From: Branchiostoma floridae
Taxonomy: Eukaryota; Chordata; Leptocardii; Amphioxiformes; Branchiostomatidae
Assembly: GCF_000003815.2 (NCBI RefSeq)
Contig: NC_049979.1
Coordinates: 9,198,267 to 9,262,266, forward strand
DNA: 64,000 nucleotides
Direction of reading: 5' to 3'
Each line of letters begins with the position of its first letter. The stretch's first letter is position 1. The notes under the pieces were generated by a model. It was not told the DNA's origin. It searched no databases and was given only the letters and a program-made list of their open reading frames with translations. Below are positions 21,301 to 32,499 of this stretch, piece after piece. The position numbers and the translations under genes were made by a program.

Positions 21301-24210
21301 ACGACCTGGAATGTACAAACCCTTCTTCGAACAGGCTATGCAACACTTCTGTCGCACGAACTCACCAAATATGACCTCAGTCTGGCGGGCATCTGCGAAG
21401 TCAGATGGCCCGGCTCAGGAGAGACCATTGTTGGAGACCACACCTTCATATGGAGCGGCCCTGAGGACAGAACCGGCCTCTACGGTGTAGCCCTAGCAAT
21501 TCCCTCACGGCTGAGAGGCTCACTCATCAGCTGGAAACCCATCTCTGACAGACTGCTCACAGCCCGTCTCCTTCACACACATGGAAAGATGACTGTCATT
21601 GTCGCCTACGCGCCAACAGAGGTAGCCGAGGACACTGACAAGGATGCGTTCTATGACCAGCTGCAGGAAGCTGTCCAAGATGCTCCACCGCATGACATCA
21701 CCCTTGTTCTTACCGATGCTAATGCCACCCTTTCAGCTAACACCCGCCCCTCTGCCCAGCAGGATGCGATGGGCCCCATATCTGTGGACACAACTACTAA
21801 CGACAACGGAAACCGCCTACTGGAACTCTGCAGAGCTACTAACCTCTGCATCGCTGACACCTGGTTTCCACGCAAGAGGATCCATCACTGGACCTGGTAC
21901 AGCCCTGACGGAAGAACCAGAAAAGCCATCGACCACATCCTCATCTCTGGCCGCTGGAAGTCTTTCATCACCAACTGCCGAGTCTACAGAGGTGCCCAGC
22001 TCGGCAACACAGACCACAGGCTGCTGATGGCCCACATGCGACTCAAGCTTAAAGCCGACCCTTCCTCCAAAAAGCAAGTACGAGTTGACTCCTCACGGCT
22101 CAAGGATCCCTTAATCCAAGAGGCCTTCAGCTGTGCCATCTCCAACAGGTACAACGCCCTAGCAATGGATGCCACGACGGACTGGGAGCTCTTTAAAGAA
22201 GAGGTCCTTAAAGCGACTGAGGAAACAGTTGGCAAGAGCAGACCCTCACCCAAGCAACCCTGGATCTCTCCTGAGACTCTCGACATCATTGACTCACGCC
22301 GTGCTGCACGCTTACGTGGAGATCTGACGGAGTATCGCCGACTCAATGGAATCCGCAACATAGCTATTCGCCAGGACCGTGAGAAGTACTGGACGGATCA
22401 AGCTGCTAAGCTCGAAGCCGCAGCAGAGCGGAATGACCAGCGACAAGTCTACAGGCTCCTACGTCAAGCCAAGGCTGGCCCACGACAACGCAGTTTCCTC
22501 ATCAAAGACAGCGTCGGCAACATCATCTCTACAGAGTCCGACTGTATCCACAGATGGAAGGAACATTTCAGCCAGCTGCTTAACCACCCTCCAGTACCAG
22601 AGGACCCTACACTCTCCGAAGCAGCCAGTGCGACTGATGCCATAAACGCTGACTGTCCCGTAACTCCTGTTACTCCGGACGAGGTGAAGGCCGCCCTGGG
22701 TAAACTGAAGAATGGTAAAGCCCCTGGGATCTGCAACATAACGGCTGAGATGCTGAAGGCAGGAGGGGATCACATGATTCAGTGGCTTACTCAGATAGTG
22801 AACCATGTGTGGGTCCTGGAGACACTCCCTGATGACTGGAGGCGAGGGATCATCCTGCCTTTCTGGAAAAGGAAGGGAGACCAGCTGGTGTGCAGCAACC
22901 ACAGAGGCATCACCTTACTCTCCATTCCAGGCAAGCTGTTCACCCGTATCCTCCTCACCAGAGCCATCCCTGCCATCAGGAGCAGGCGGCGCCCACAACA
23001 GGCAGGTTTCATGCCAAACCGCTCTACCACGGACCATATCTCCGCTCTCCGTCTGGCCATTGAGAAGGCCAGGGAGTTCAGAAAGGACCGTCACCTTTAC
23101 ATTGCCTTCATAGACCTCAGAGCTGCCTTTGACACAGTAGACCATACCTCCCTCTGGAAAATCCTGAGACTGCTTGGAGCCCCTCAGAAGATAGTCTCCC
23201 TTTTCCAGCAGCTGTACAACTCCGCGGAGAGCTGCGTCAGAGTAAACGGGAAAGAGTCAGAGTGGTTCACCATCAACAGTGGGGTCAGACAGGGTTGTGT
23301 GGCTGCCCCCGACCTCTTCAACTGTGTTATTGACTACCTGATGACGAAGGTCTGCGAACGAGTCCCCGGGGTGTCCTTTGGACAGTACAACCTGGCCGAC
23401 CTCGAGTACGCCGACGACACCTCCCTGCTTGTCGATGATCTGGACCAACTGGCAGAAGCCCTCACGGTCTACGATGAGGAGGCCAAGAAGCTTGGTCTCA
23501 GCATCAATTGGAGCAAGACAGAGCTCATGCACATCGGAGACGGCCCGGACCCTGAGCCCCTCATCTTCAATCAGTGCATCGTGAACTTTGTCTCTTCATT
23601 CAAGTACCTTGGCTCAATACTCTCCAAGACAGGTGACCTGAAACCCGAGGTCAACCAACGACGCGCCCAGGCCTCAGCTGTCCTACAGTCCCTATGGAAA
23701 CCACTCTGGCGACATCGTCATATCTCCCTGCAGACCAAACAACGAGTCTACAACTCCTCGGTTATTTCAGTTCTCCTGTACGGCTCGGAAACCTGGGCAC
23801 TGAACAACACTCTGGCAGCCCGGCTCGACGGATTCGACTCTAGAGCTCTGAGGAGGATCACTGGCACCCGTTGGCACGAGCATGTGCGCAACAGTGAACT
23901 CAGGGAGCTGACCGGACAACCTCCCGCCTCCTCCCTTGCAGCCATGAGAAGGGTTCGATGGTACGGGCACGTCCTCCGGCTCCCTCCAGAGCACCCCACC
24001 AGAGCCCTGCTCAACTTCGACCCAAAGCAGGCAGGATGGCGTCGCCCACGGGGGAAGCCCCGCACCCGCTGGATGGACGTGGTGTCCCGAGATCTGCGCA
24101 CCATTAACATCACCCCCCACCAGGCGCAGCTTGCAGCGACAAACAGAGGATGGTGGAGGTCCCTAGTGAATTCAGTCGGCTCTACGCACCACGTGCAAGA
24201 GGACGAGTGA
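21301..24210 (+). CDS. LINE endonuclease/reverse transcriptase ORF (open, 5' truncated)
   Basis: A single uninterrupted frame of about 970 codons to TGA 24208-24210, in a frame different from WDR53. It starts inside the AP-endonuclease-like domain (TWNVQTLL, then GICEVRW, and the NTDHRLL end of that domain near 22003-22023). Next comes a reverse transcriptase: GKLKNGKAPG, FMPNRSTTDHI, AFIDLRAAFDTVDH, VRQGCVAAPDLFN, and the catalytic LEYADD near 23401. A C-terminal block RRVRWYGHVLRL ... PRGKPRTRWMDVV follows, as in RTE-like and related LINE clades. There is no ATG at the start of the frame; the first in-frame ATG is near 21590, so the 5' end is missing. Clade is uncertain. Confidence 0.9.
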   Translation, partial: TTWNVQTLLRTGYATLLSHELTKYDLSLAGICEVRWPGSGETIVGDHTFIWSGPEDRTGLYGVALAIPSRLRGSLISWKPISDRLLTARLLHTHGKMTVIVAYAPTEVAEDTDKDAFYDQLQEAVQDAPPHDITLVLTDANATLSANTRPSAQQDAMGPISVDTTTNDNGNRLLELCRATNLCIADTWFPRKRIHHWTWYSPDGRTRKAIDHILISGRWKSFITNCRVYRGAQLGNTDHRLLMAHMRLKLKADPSSKKQVRVDSSRLKDPLIQEAFSCAISNRYNALAMDATTDWELFKEEVLKATEETVGKSRPSPKQPWISPETLDIIDSRRAARLRGDLTEYRRLNGIRNIAIRQDREKYWTDQAAKLEAAAERNDQRQVYRLLRQAKAGPRQRSFLIKDSVGNIISTESDCIHRWKEHFSQLLNHPPVPEDPTLSEAASATDAINADCPVTPVTPDEVKAALGKLKNGKAPGICNITAEMLKAGGDHMIQWLTQIVNHVWVLETLPDDWRRGIILPFWKRKGDQLVCSNHRGITLLSIPGKLFTRILLTRAIPAIRSRRRPQQAGFMPNRSTTDHISALRLAIEKAREFRKDRHLYIAFIDLRAAFDTVDHTSLWKILRLLGAPQKIVSLFQQLYNSAESCVRVNGKESEWFTINSGVRQGCVAAPDLFNCVIDYLMTKVCERVPGVSFGQYNLADLEYADDTSLLVDDLDQLAEALTVYDEEAKKLGLSINWSKTELMHIGDGPDPEPLIFNQCIVNFVSSFKYLGSILSKTGDLKPEVNQRRAQASAVLQSLWKPLWRHRHISLQTKQRVYNSSVISVLLYGSETWALNNTLAARLDGFDSRALRRITGTRWHEHVRNSELRELTGQPPASSLAAMRRVRWYGHVLRLPPEHPTRALLNFDPKQAGWRRPRGKPRTRWMDVVSRDLRTINITPHQAQLAATNRGWWRSLVNSVGSTHHVQEDE

Positions 24211-24221
24211 GTGAGTGAGTG
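21302..24221 (+). mobile_element. Non-LTR retrotransposon inserted in WDR53
   Basis: The insertion is flanked by a 12-bp direct repeat, AGCTGTGGGAGA, at 21290-21301 and 24222-24233, which is the target-site duplication. The 3' end is a short (GTGA)n run of about five units just before the right copy; the 5' end is truncated. The frame is intact over 2.9 kb, which argues for a recent insertion. Confidence 0.92.
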
Positions 24222-25076
24222 AGCTGTGGGAGAGTCTGTACACCTGTACGACTCCAGGGACATGGCAAAGCCAGTTCACCAGTTCAACTTCAACTCAGAG
24301 GAAATCAACGAAGTTACCTTTAACGAGAAAGAGAACTTTCTGGCAGCCTGTGATGATTCTGGTGAAATCAAGATTATAGACTTTGAAGGGAGAAAGTTGT
24401 TCAAGACATTACGTGGGCATGAAAACATCTGCTCAAGTGCAAAATTTTGCCCCAAGAAAACATGGGGGATGGTGTCAGGGGGACTGGATCAGAATGTTAT
24501 ACTGTGGGACTTTTCAAGGGGAAAGAAGTTAAAGATCAGTAATGTGCAAGACTTTGCCTCAGAAGATGCATCAGTTAGTGCTTACATGTGCAATCCTCCC
24601 TTAGTTCACTCTGTTGATGTGTCAGGACAGACGTTTGCATGTGGCCTGGGGAACTCTGTTATTCAGATGTTCAAACTTGAGGGAAAAGAAGTCGTTTCGG
24701 CACACAGGGACTCTTGAGGGACATTCACAAGGAGTTTCTCAAGTTCACTTCCCACAATATCAGGTAGACGATAAACTAGTATCTGCAGGCAATGATGGAA
24801 AAATAATTGTATGGGATCTGGCTAGCAACCAGCAATCACATGCAGCAGGTTCTAGTAAGGAGGCAGTGAAAGACAAAGGGGCTGCTGGGACTTTAAAAAG
24901 TCAAGTTGCACAGAGCATAGACCATGGGTCAAAAATCAACTGGTTGACTTCAGGTTGTGTTAAAGGGAAGAAGCTATTGTTCGTTGCAGATGTTTCACCT
25001 GTAGTTACATCATACTCGCTCCATGTAGATGATGGAAAGGGTGATGTTTGAAGTACTTAGTCATCAATCAGTGATG

Positions 25077-26650
25077 ACAGTATGCACCAGATTTTTTTGA
25101 GGAAAGTTTTATGGCTAAATATAAACCCAAATATGATGTTAAGAGACTGTCTAGTGTATTGCTGCTACTGGATTGGGTCATCACAACGAAGGATATCTGC
25201 GCTATAATCCTATTGGAAGTGAACCAAGGTTGGTCCTTTAGAATGTACTTTAAAGCAAGGTTGTGTGTGCCGGTTTGTGCACAGCAGTGAAAATCTAAGG
25301 TGCAAGCAACCTTACATTTTTATGAAACTAGCATCTTGTATGTTTAAAAACTTGTGTGACTGATGAGCATATGCTATAGTTGCAATAAACTTTCAGGATT
25401 TTTTTATGGATTGACTCACCTACAAATAGACAATGTTGTTGCTTTATGTAGTAAGAGTGTGAGCAATATTGAGGAGTAATGATGAGAAGTGCATACATAC
25501 TGGCACCACGAACCACTGGTGAACCATGCATGTACCACTATCTGAGCTTTCAGTCAAGCTGTGACTCCCATTTTCAAATCTAGTTGCCAAGAAGTACTAG
25601 GTAGTAGTCTGTTTCTAGTCTGCATTTGAAAACTGTATTTACTTTCTTTATTCCACCCCTCCAGTCCTAGAACTACACCAACAACATGGAAGAAAAAGAT
25701 ATGACAACTGATGCAATGGTGAATCATTTGCCTTACATAATTTCAGAATGTTGTAGAAGATAAATGACATATTATGTTTACTAATTTTGCTATCAACTAG
25801 TAAAGACAGTATATATATGCACCATATCTTTTTGTCTAATTTTGAGGAAAGTGTTATGGCTAACTCTAAACCCAAATACAATGTATAATGTTGATTGTTG
25901 ATAGACTGTCCAGTGTAAATTGCTACTGCTGGATTGGGTCCTCACAACCAAGAATGTCTGTGCTGATGAAAGTAAACCAAGGTTAAAGCATGGTTGTGTA
26001 TGCCCATTTATGCAGAGCAGTGAAAATATGCGGTGCAAACAATGTTACATTTTTATGAAACAAGTATCTTGTATACATTTGTGCAGTTTAGTATGTAGGA
26101 TGTAGTTATATCAGTCCTTACTGCTGGATATATTAGAAGTTTCAAACAACATCCACTGTTTTTCATCAGTTTTCAATACTGATGAAAAACAGTGGATGTT
26201 GTTTGAAACGTCTAATAAATTATATACATGTACTAGGAGGTATTTATATCCAGCAGTAAGGACTGATTTAACTACATGTTTTAAGCATCTTGTATGTTTA
26301 AAAAGGTTGTGCACCTGATGAACATATGCTACAGTTGCAATACATGTTTAGGATTTCTTATGGTTTGACTTGCCTACAAATAGACAATGTTGCTTTATTC
26401 TAGCAATATTGAGGAGCAATGATAAGAAGTGCACACATACTGGCACCATGTACCACTGGTGAACCATGCATGTACCACTATCTGACTACCATTTTCAAGT
26501 CTAATTGCCAAGAAGTATTCTGTTTGTTGTCTGTATGTGGAAACTCAATGTATTAACTTTTCTCTATTCCTCCCCTCCCAGAAGTACACATACTTTCAAC
26601 ACAGAAGAAAGAAGACTTGACAGCTGATGCAATTGATGAATGTTGTCCTG
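25077..26650. repeat. Diverged tandem duplication (two ~0.7-kb units)
   Basis: Unit 1 is about 25077-25790 and unit 2 about 25800-26650. Shared blocks in the same order include GAGGAAAG.GTTATGGCTAA, TGCTGGATTGGGTC / TACTGGATTGGGTC, CCTACAAATAGACAATGTTG, GGTGAACCATGCATGTACCA and GATATGACAACTGATGCAAT against GACTTGACAGCTGATGCAAT. Unit 2 carries an extra hairpin insertion at 26110-26267. It lies just past the WDR53 stop and probably includes its 3' UTR. Confidence 0.8.
26110..26267. mobile_element. Hairpin/MITE insertion inside duplication unit 2
   Basis: Near-complete inverted repeat. The outer arms are TCAGTCCTTACTGCTGGATA and its complement TATCCAGCAGTAAGGACTGA; the inner arms pair CAACATCCACTGTTTTTCAT with ATGAAAAACAGTGGATGTTG around a short loop. 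Unit 1 of the duplication lacks it, so it inserted after the duplication. Confidence 0.85.
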
Positions 26651-26819
26651 CATTGTTACAGACTGGTATGGAAAATTGATGTACCCTACCTTTGGGTCAA
26701 GCTGGAAGTCAGTGCACTGTGTTGTGTGAAACAATATGGCTTCAGTAGGATTGTGGTAACTATAAAATGTCATTATGACTTGTTTATGTCATTGCTAACA
26801 GTTGAAGGTACATAAGGCT

Positions 26820-29017
26820 CACCATCTGCTGACAGTGATGATGTAGTAGTCTGAGACAGCTCAGCTGTTGTGCAGAGAACATGTCCCTCTAATCTGATGT
26901 CAGCAGTTCATATGCTAAATGCAAAGTTCAAACATTCTTATAAGCCGTAATTACTAGTGTAAGCTTTTTTGTTTGCAAACATTTAACTACATGAAAATAA
27001 ATTAATTTGCTTTTGTTTATACCTCATAGCTTTGCCGTTAATTTGCAAGTACATGTACATGTAGTTGTTTTCTGAATTTCTAACTTTTTTGTGTACTTAC
27101 AAAGTTTTCAGATGCAAAACAGGAACCACAGATGATAGACAACAACCTGTATCCTGTTTCCAGTAGCTTCTGACAAAGCCACCTCAACTCATGAACCATC
27201 TGCCTGGATGTCAGGTACATGACCCATCTGCTATCCTGTTGTGTTTTTGGACTGTGGACTTTGTTTTCTGTGGCGATGAGGATAATGTTTGAAAAGACCT
27301 ACAACATATGGTTTTCTTCATCCGCTATACTGAGCCACAGGCATGATTGTTGAATGTTGTCAAAAGTGCCACCTAACCATTTTGATGTGAACTGTAGTTA
27401 CATTGTAAATATATATAAATGAGCTGTTATTCTTCAAGCTCTCTTAGGAGACTCAGTAGTGACTTCAAGAGTTTACATAGTTGATACATGTACTACCATC
27501 AGTTATTACCTGCTTTTCAACAAATGATGTAAGCCTAGCTATTAAAATCTAATAATTTTGTACAGGTGAAGACGGCCTCCACATGCACATGGAAAGCGTG
27601 CAAATCCACGTACAAGATTCAAGGCCTGATGCTCCAACTTGAAGGTGACAAACATGTCAAAGATATGATCATAACACTGAAAATTAAATCTTTACTAACA
27701 AACAGCCTTGTAGTCTCTTGTTAATGAGTCCTTGAATATGGAGAAAGCATCTACTGTCGGAAGTAGACCACATCTGATGATGTTAATGGTTTCCAATCTC
27801 CAAGCAGATGAATGGATTCGGCTCACTCTCTGTGTTGCCTGTTTCTGCAACATTGGTAATTTACACCTGCAGATCCTTAAATGTTGTAGGAGACAAACTG
27901 TTAAAACTTGAGTGCTAGAGTTGAAACATTTCCAGCCACCAACACGTGTACTGTGTATAATATTGATAGTAGACTGGGTCTTTCCATGGGTATCTTAATA
28001 ATAATAGCCATTGTAAAATCTACCTGTATGATTGAATCTTCATTGAAGTCAAATCCTACCTTGGTCCCTAATAGCTCTGCTCAGCTCCAACAGTAATGTC
28101 CCTCCAGATATTGATTAAAATCGCCCACCCAACGGTCGACAGTTGGGTACATGTTCTGTGTAATGCAGGCTAGTGAGGCTACTATGTACTTCTGTACATA
28201 CATGTTACCTAGGAGGAAGCAGTGGCACAGTAATAGTGCTACACTATCTGTAGTATTATCATAGACTAAATGAGACAATAAAAGACAACAAAGTCAAACT
28301 TTGAACCAAACAATTTTATGAACTTGCACATTTTCCACAGATTTACAAAACATCAAAAAGTGTAGAAACAATTCCTAAGCTATGACAGTACACATAGTCT
28401 TTACTGTCAGTCATATGGTGAATTTGTAGTTGTCCTACTGCTCTACTATATCCTATTCTCATGACTGTGATTGGACCATGACCACATCTATCCATGTATC
28501 ATATATTTGGCTTTTTTTTTTGTTAATTGGTGCAAGATTTCTGCACAGCGGAACTTAGAAGCAAAAAAGGATTATCAAGTTATACTGTTCTGATTGCCAC
28601 AATGGCTGTTTTCACCTGAACTTGATTTTGTTTAATCATTTATGTATTATGAAGTAAGTTCACCAGGAACTTACACACTTATGAAAAAGGCATATGTATG
28701 GTTATGGTTGAACCACAGACATTATGGAATATCAAGTTTTTTTCTCTTTTGTGAGAAGAATTGTTTACAACTTTTGCCATTATATATAATGGGTTTCACT
28801 GTTCAATACTGGTTGTGCATGTGATCATTTACATCATTGGCAGTATACACAGTATATCTCATATACATGTTTTAATGAAGTGGTAAAATAGTACAGCATT
28901 CTGATGAACTGAACATTGTAGGCTCTTAGACCGCAAGTTCCTTGACACATGCAGCACAAGTGTAGAAAAAAAAACATAATTATAACTAGAGTTCAACGAA
29001 CCCATCTCTTCGCCAAA
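26820..29017. other. Intergenic DNA without a supported gene
   Basis: AT-rich sequence with many TACATGTA words. Short open stretches with splice-like edges (for example after an acceptor at 27565) do not resemble any family, and I do not call them exons. No RNA gene recognised. Confidence 0.5.
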
Positions 29018-30429
29018 TACTGTAATTCTTGATTTTATTGCGGTAACTTAATTTTAGCGTTTTTAGCGCCCACTAGTCGAGCGCTAAATTTTCATTACGC
29101 GACTTTTTCATTACGCGAATTCACCACCGCCCCCCACCCTCTAATGTCGCGGCGCCGATTTCTGGTTTTGTTACTTAGTATATACGGTCACGATCTAACT
29201 CTTATCCTTTACAAAAACGTGCACACATTACCCTAGTTATTCACACAGGAACAAGAAGTTCGTCGTTCTTCAAGAAATAAAACATATATTTAAATGGAAA
29301 GTGTGTCGTCATTTCTTTTACAAAATGCAGTGAAAGCATGCTGACGCAAACAACACAAATTCGTTACGAGCTGAGCTGCATATTTACCAATTGCGTATTT
29401 ATCAATATTATTCTACGCTACGATTTAGAAGTTTGTCCATAAATAATTTTGTGAGATCCATGCGGCGCACGGTCGGCGCCATTTTGAAACTTGATTGTTG
29501 TTGTTTGTACGCTTGGGTGGCGGCGGATTCTTGTAATGACGGTTTGATTCCGAATTGTTCGTAGCTCACAAAAAAACACGCCTTACATATTGGGCTTTGA
29601 CGCTATGAATTTGACTGTATTTCTGCCTAGAAATTCGTAGATTTACACCAAATATTCCGTAGTGGCTTTGTATTTTTTCTGCGACGCCATTTTTGCTGTT
29701 GTTGTCTGCACGCTAAGATGACGCGGACATTTTCTAAGTCTTGTGTAACATCGTAGCACAACGTGAACTTCGGAACTGTTTTGTATATTTTCTGCGGCGC
29801 CGCATCGAGGTCGACAACCTTCAAGTCTGGCGATGTTTTTTGTGTGTGAAAAGTTTGCGATCTTGTTCGTTCCATGGCGGGCGACTTCTTCCAGAAACGT
29901 CTTTTTGATCGAATGCGTGGCCGATTCGAGATTCGCTGACGTCCCTCACAAGTTTTCGCTACCAAATTTCGCAATCTTGGTCCTGCTTCCGGAGTATGGT
30001 GGTGGTTCCCGCTACGTTTTTTCTCGCTGTTCGCCGCCTGTATGGCTTTCTCGGCTTCCTTATTCACGACAGCAGTATCAAGTGGGCTGTTGTCGTCCTT
30101 GGGTAGGCTATGTCCGCCAAAATTTAGCGGGCCGCCGGCCGGCCAGAGTCGGCGGCCGTCAAGCGCGTTTTGAAATCACCGCGTCCGTAAGTTGTTTATT
30201 ATTCAGAACCACACGCACCGCCGGCGTGTATGTTATTTCTAGTCATGTATTTTTCGGACTTTAGGCATGTAAACTACCGAGGGTTTTGGTAATATTCATG
30301 CTATTTTTTCACACATCCGACTGAAAATTTAGCGCCTCCTTCACAACGCTAAAATTAAGTGACGCGAGTTACTCCATTTTCCCCAAAACGCTATAATTTC
30401 CAGACGCGAGAATTTCAAGAATTACAGTA
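29018..30429. mobile_element. Non-autonomous TA-flanked DNA element, ~1.4 kb
   Basis: Exact 15-bp terminal inverted repeats, TACTGTAATTCTTGA at 29018-29032 and its complement at 30415-30429. Subterminal regions repeat AAAATTTAGCG / CGCTAAATTTT-type words and GACGCGAG. The interior is CpG-rich. The longest open frames (29833-30264 plus, 29627-30067 minus) overlap each other and match no transposase motif I know. The end sequence resembles the 10274-10492 element. Confidence 0.8.
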
Positions 30430-30430
30430 A

Positions 30431-30537
30431 TCATGCCTTTATTCAAGACTTTAAGGTCTTATTCATGTACATTGTGTGTATTACTAAATCATGCCTTTAT
30501 TTAAGACTTTAAGGTCTTATTCATCTATTACTAAATA
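30431..30537. repeat. Two-copy 58-bp tandem repeat
   Basis: TCATGCCTTTATT(C/T)AAGACTTTAAGGTC...TATTACTAAA occurs twice with a 58-nt period, directly next to the end of the 29018-30429 element. Each unit contains the near-palindrome AAGACTTTAAGGTCTT. Confidence 0.75.
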
Positions 30538-30839
30538 GTACCTACCCCCAAACCCCACAAATGCTACCAAAACAAGACCTGATTGTACAAGATGACCTGA
30601 TAGCACCCCTGGTCAATCAGAATTTCAAGCTTTTCAGTGTCCAGCTCACGGCTTGTCAGTGTTTCCTCCAGCAAAAACATCTGTCAAACAGATGTGTCCA
30701 TAGATATAGGTCAAGTGAGATACATGTATATACAAAACAGTTTATTTCTGTTAATTGGCCACTGATTACAATTAAATGCATCTTTCCATGTAGATTATTA
30801 TTTTAAGTACTCATTCTATCTACATACCAAAAAATCCTG

Positions 30840-31434
30840 ATGATCCGTCAACACGTTCTCGAGTTATTCTCGTTCAAAGTTTGAAAGGAAATCGGTGCCT
30901 GCAGTTCCCAAAAAGCCGCTAGGGGGTCCAAACTCACAGCACTTACTCTCTGCCCCAAGGGCTATCTACCACTCAAAAATCATGACCACAGCATATCCAA
31001 AACACGAAGTGTCAAAAATAAAAGTTTTGCTGCAGTACCTTAGGCAGTCACTAGGGGGCCCATTATCGAACTTGACCTTCGTTTTCTTGACCCCCACCCA
31101 CCTACCAAATATCATCAGGATCCATTCAAGGGTTCTCGAGTTATCTTGCTTACAGACAAACGCACTTACATACAAATCCCGCTACAGCGCCGTAGGTAAG
31201 AGCCAGGTAAACCATTTTCGCACTTGACCTTCCTCTCCAAAACCGCTACACACCTACCAAGTTTCTTGAAAATCGCCCAGCTAGATTTTGACTTATGCTG
31301 CCCAAAACAAACTGCAAAAAACATACCAAGCTCGCTGCAGTACCGTAGGAAAACGCCAGGTAAACCGTTTTCGAACTTGGCATTCCTTTCGACAACCGCT
31401 ACACACCTACCAAAAATCACAAAGTTCCATCTAC
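30840..31434. repeat. Diverged repeat units outside the long inverted repeat
   Basis: Repeated phrases include GCAGTTCCCAAAAAGCCGCTA, CTGCAGTACCTTAGG, CGCTACACACCTACCAA (twice) and GTTCTCGAGTTAT (twice). The units match, at lower identity, those of the right arm at 36230-36990, in the same orientation. Non-coding in appearance. Confidence 0.6.
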
Positions 31435-32499
31435 TAGTGGGGCAGATAACTGAAAAAATCTTTCACTTTGTGATACAAGCACCAAACTTGGTACAGATAC
31501 TCATTAGACTTTACTGTTTTGAAAAAGTACGCGGGCCATTTGATTTGACTTTTGGCGCCCCCTAGCGGCGCGTTTTGGTACTGCAGCAGACCTTCCGGGC
31601 TTTGTATCTCCTGTTCTAAACATGCTACAGTCATGATTTTTATGTGGTAGAAAGCTGGTAGGGTAAGGAACAAGTGACGTAAGTTTGGTTTCCTTAGCGG
31701 CTTGCGTTGGAACTACAGAGGCATTTTTTTGCCGCTGCCGAATTGCCCTAGGGGCGCTTTTTGGTACTGCAGCAGACCTTCCGGACTTTGTATCTCCTGT
31801 TCTAGACATGCTACAGTCATAATTTTTATGTGGTAGAAAGCTGTTGTAGTAAGGATGAAGTGACGTAAGTTTTGTCTCCCTAGCAGCTTGCGTTGGAACT
31901 GCAGGGGCGTTTTTTTTGCCGCTGCCGAATTTGAAGCGGAACAACTCTGAATGTTTAAAATGTCTAAAGGTATGGGACAGCTAAATGTTCAACTACAATT
32001 GTGATACAAGCACCAAACTTAGTACAGATACTCATTAGACTTTACTGTTTTGAAAAAGTACGCGGGCCACTTTATTTGACTTTTGGTGCCCCCTAGCGGC
32101 GCCTTTTGGTACTGCAGCAGACCTTCCGGGCTTTGTATCTCCTGTTCTAAACATGCTACAGTCATGATTGTTCTGTGGTAGAAAGCTGGTAGGGTAAGGA
32201 AGAAGTGACGTAAGTTTGGTTTCCCTAGCTGCTTGCGTTGGAACTACAGCAGCGTTTTTTTTGCCGCTGCCGAATTGCCCTAGGGGCGCTTTTTGGTACT
32301 GCAGTAGACTTTTCGGGCTTTGTATCTCCTGTTTGAAACAAGCTAGTCATGATTTTTATGTGGTATAAAGCTGTTAGCGTAAGGACGAAGTGATGTAAGT
32401 TTGGTTTCCCTAGCAGCTTGCGTTGGAACTGCAGTGGCGTTTTTTGCCGCTGCCAAATTGCTCCTAATGGCGCTTTTTACCTGCATGTATGCAGGTATG

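Larger units (their letters stand above)
21066..25051 (+). pseudogene. WDR53: WDR53-like WD-repeat gene, disrupted by LINE insertion and frameshift
   Basis: WD40 protein related to WDR53, a putative CUL4-DDB1 adaptor. The coding exon begins after an acceptor at 21065, and the likely start is ATG 21075 (MTQESRFTGGHQDSVLCL). Coding runs to 21301, is interrupted by a retrotransposon, and resumes at 24234 with ESVHLYDSRDMAKPVHQFNF. WD-type stretches seen include LACSTDGVLASGGESGELCL, LAACDDSGEIKIIDFEGRKL, RGHENICSSAKF, GGLDQNVILWDF and SAGNDGKIIVWDL. Near 24690-24712 the frame shifts by one base, after which GHSQGVSQVHF and the C-terminal part read to TGA 25049-25051. Without these lesions the length would be close to the human protein (about 358 aa). 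The interruption may be allelic, and the frameshift may be a sequence error. The downstream part is one exon. Confidence 0.82.

Noticed and set aside
27560-27660. Exon-like stretch GEDGLHMHMESVQIHVQDSR after an acceptor
   Set aside because: It ends in a stop after about 24 codons and has no partner exons or known relatives.
29627-30264. Overlapping ~145-codon frames in the 29018-30429 element
   Set aside because: Opposite-strand overlap in CpG-rich DNA with no transposase motif; most likely compositional.
31504-31944. Repetitive 'protein' of the RETKLTSL...CSMFRTGDTKPGRSAAVPK type
   Set aside because: It is translation of the tandem DNA units, appears in several frames and both arms, and is interrupted irregularly; not a gene.
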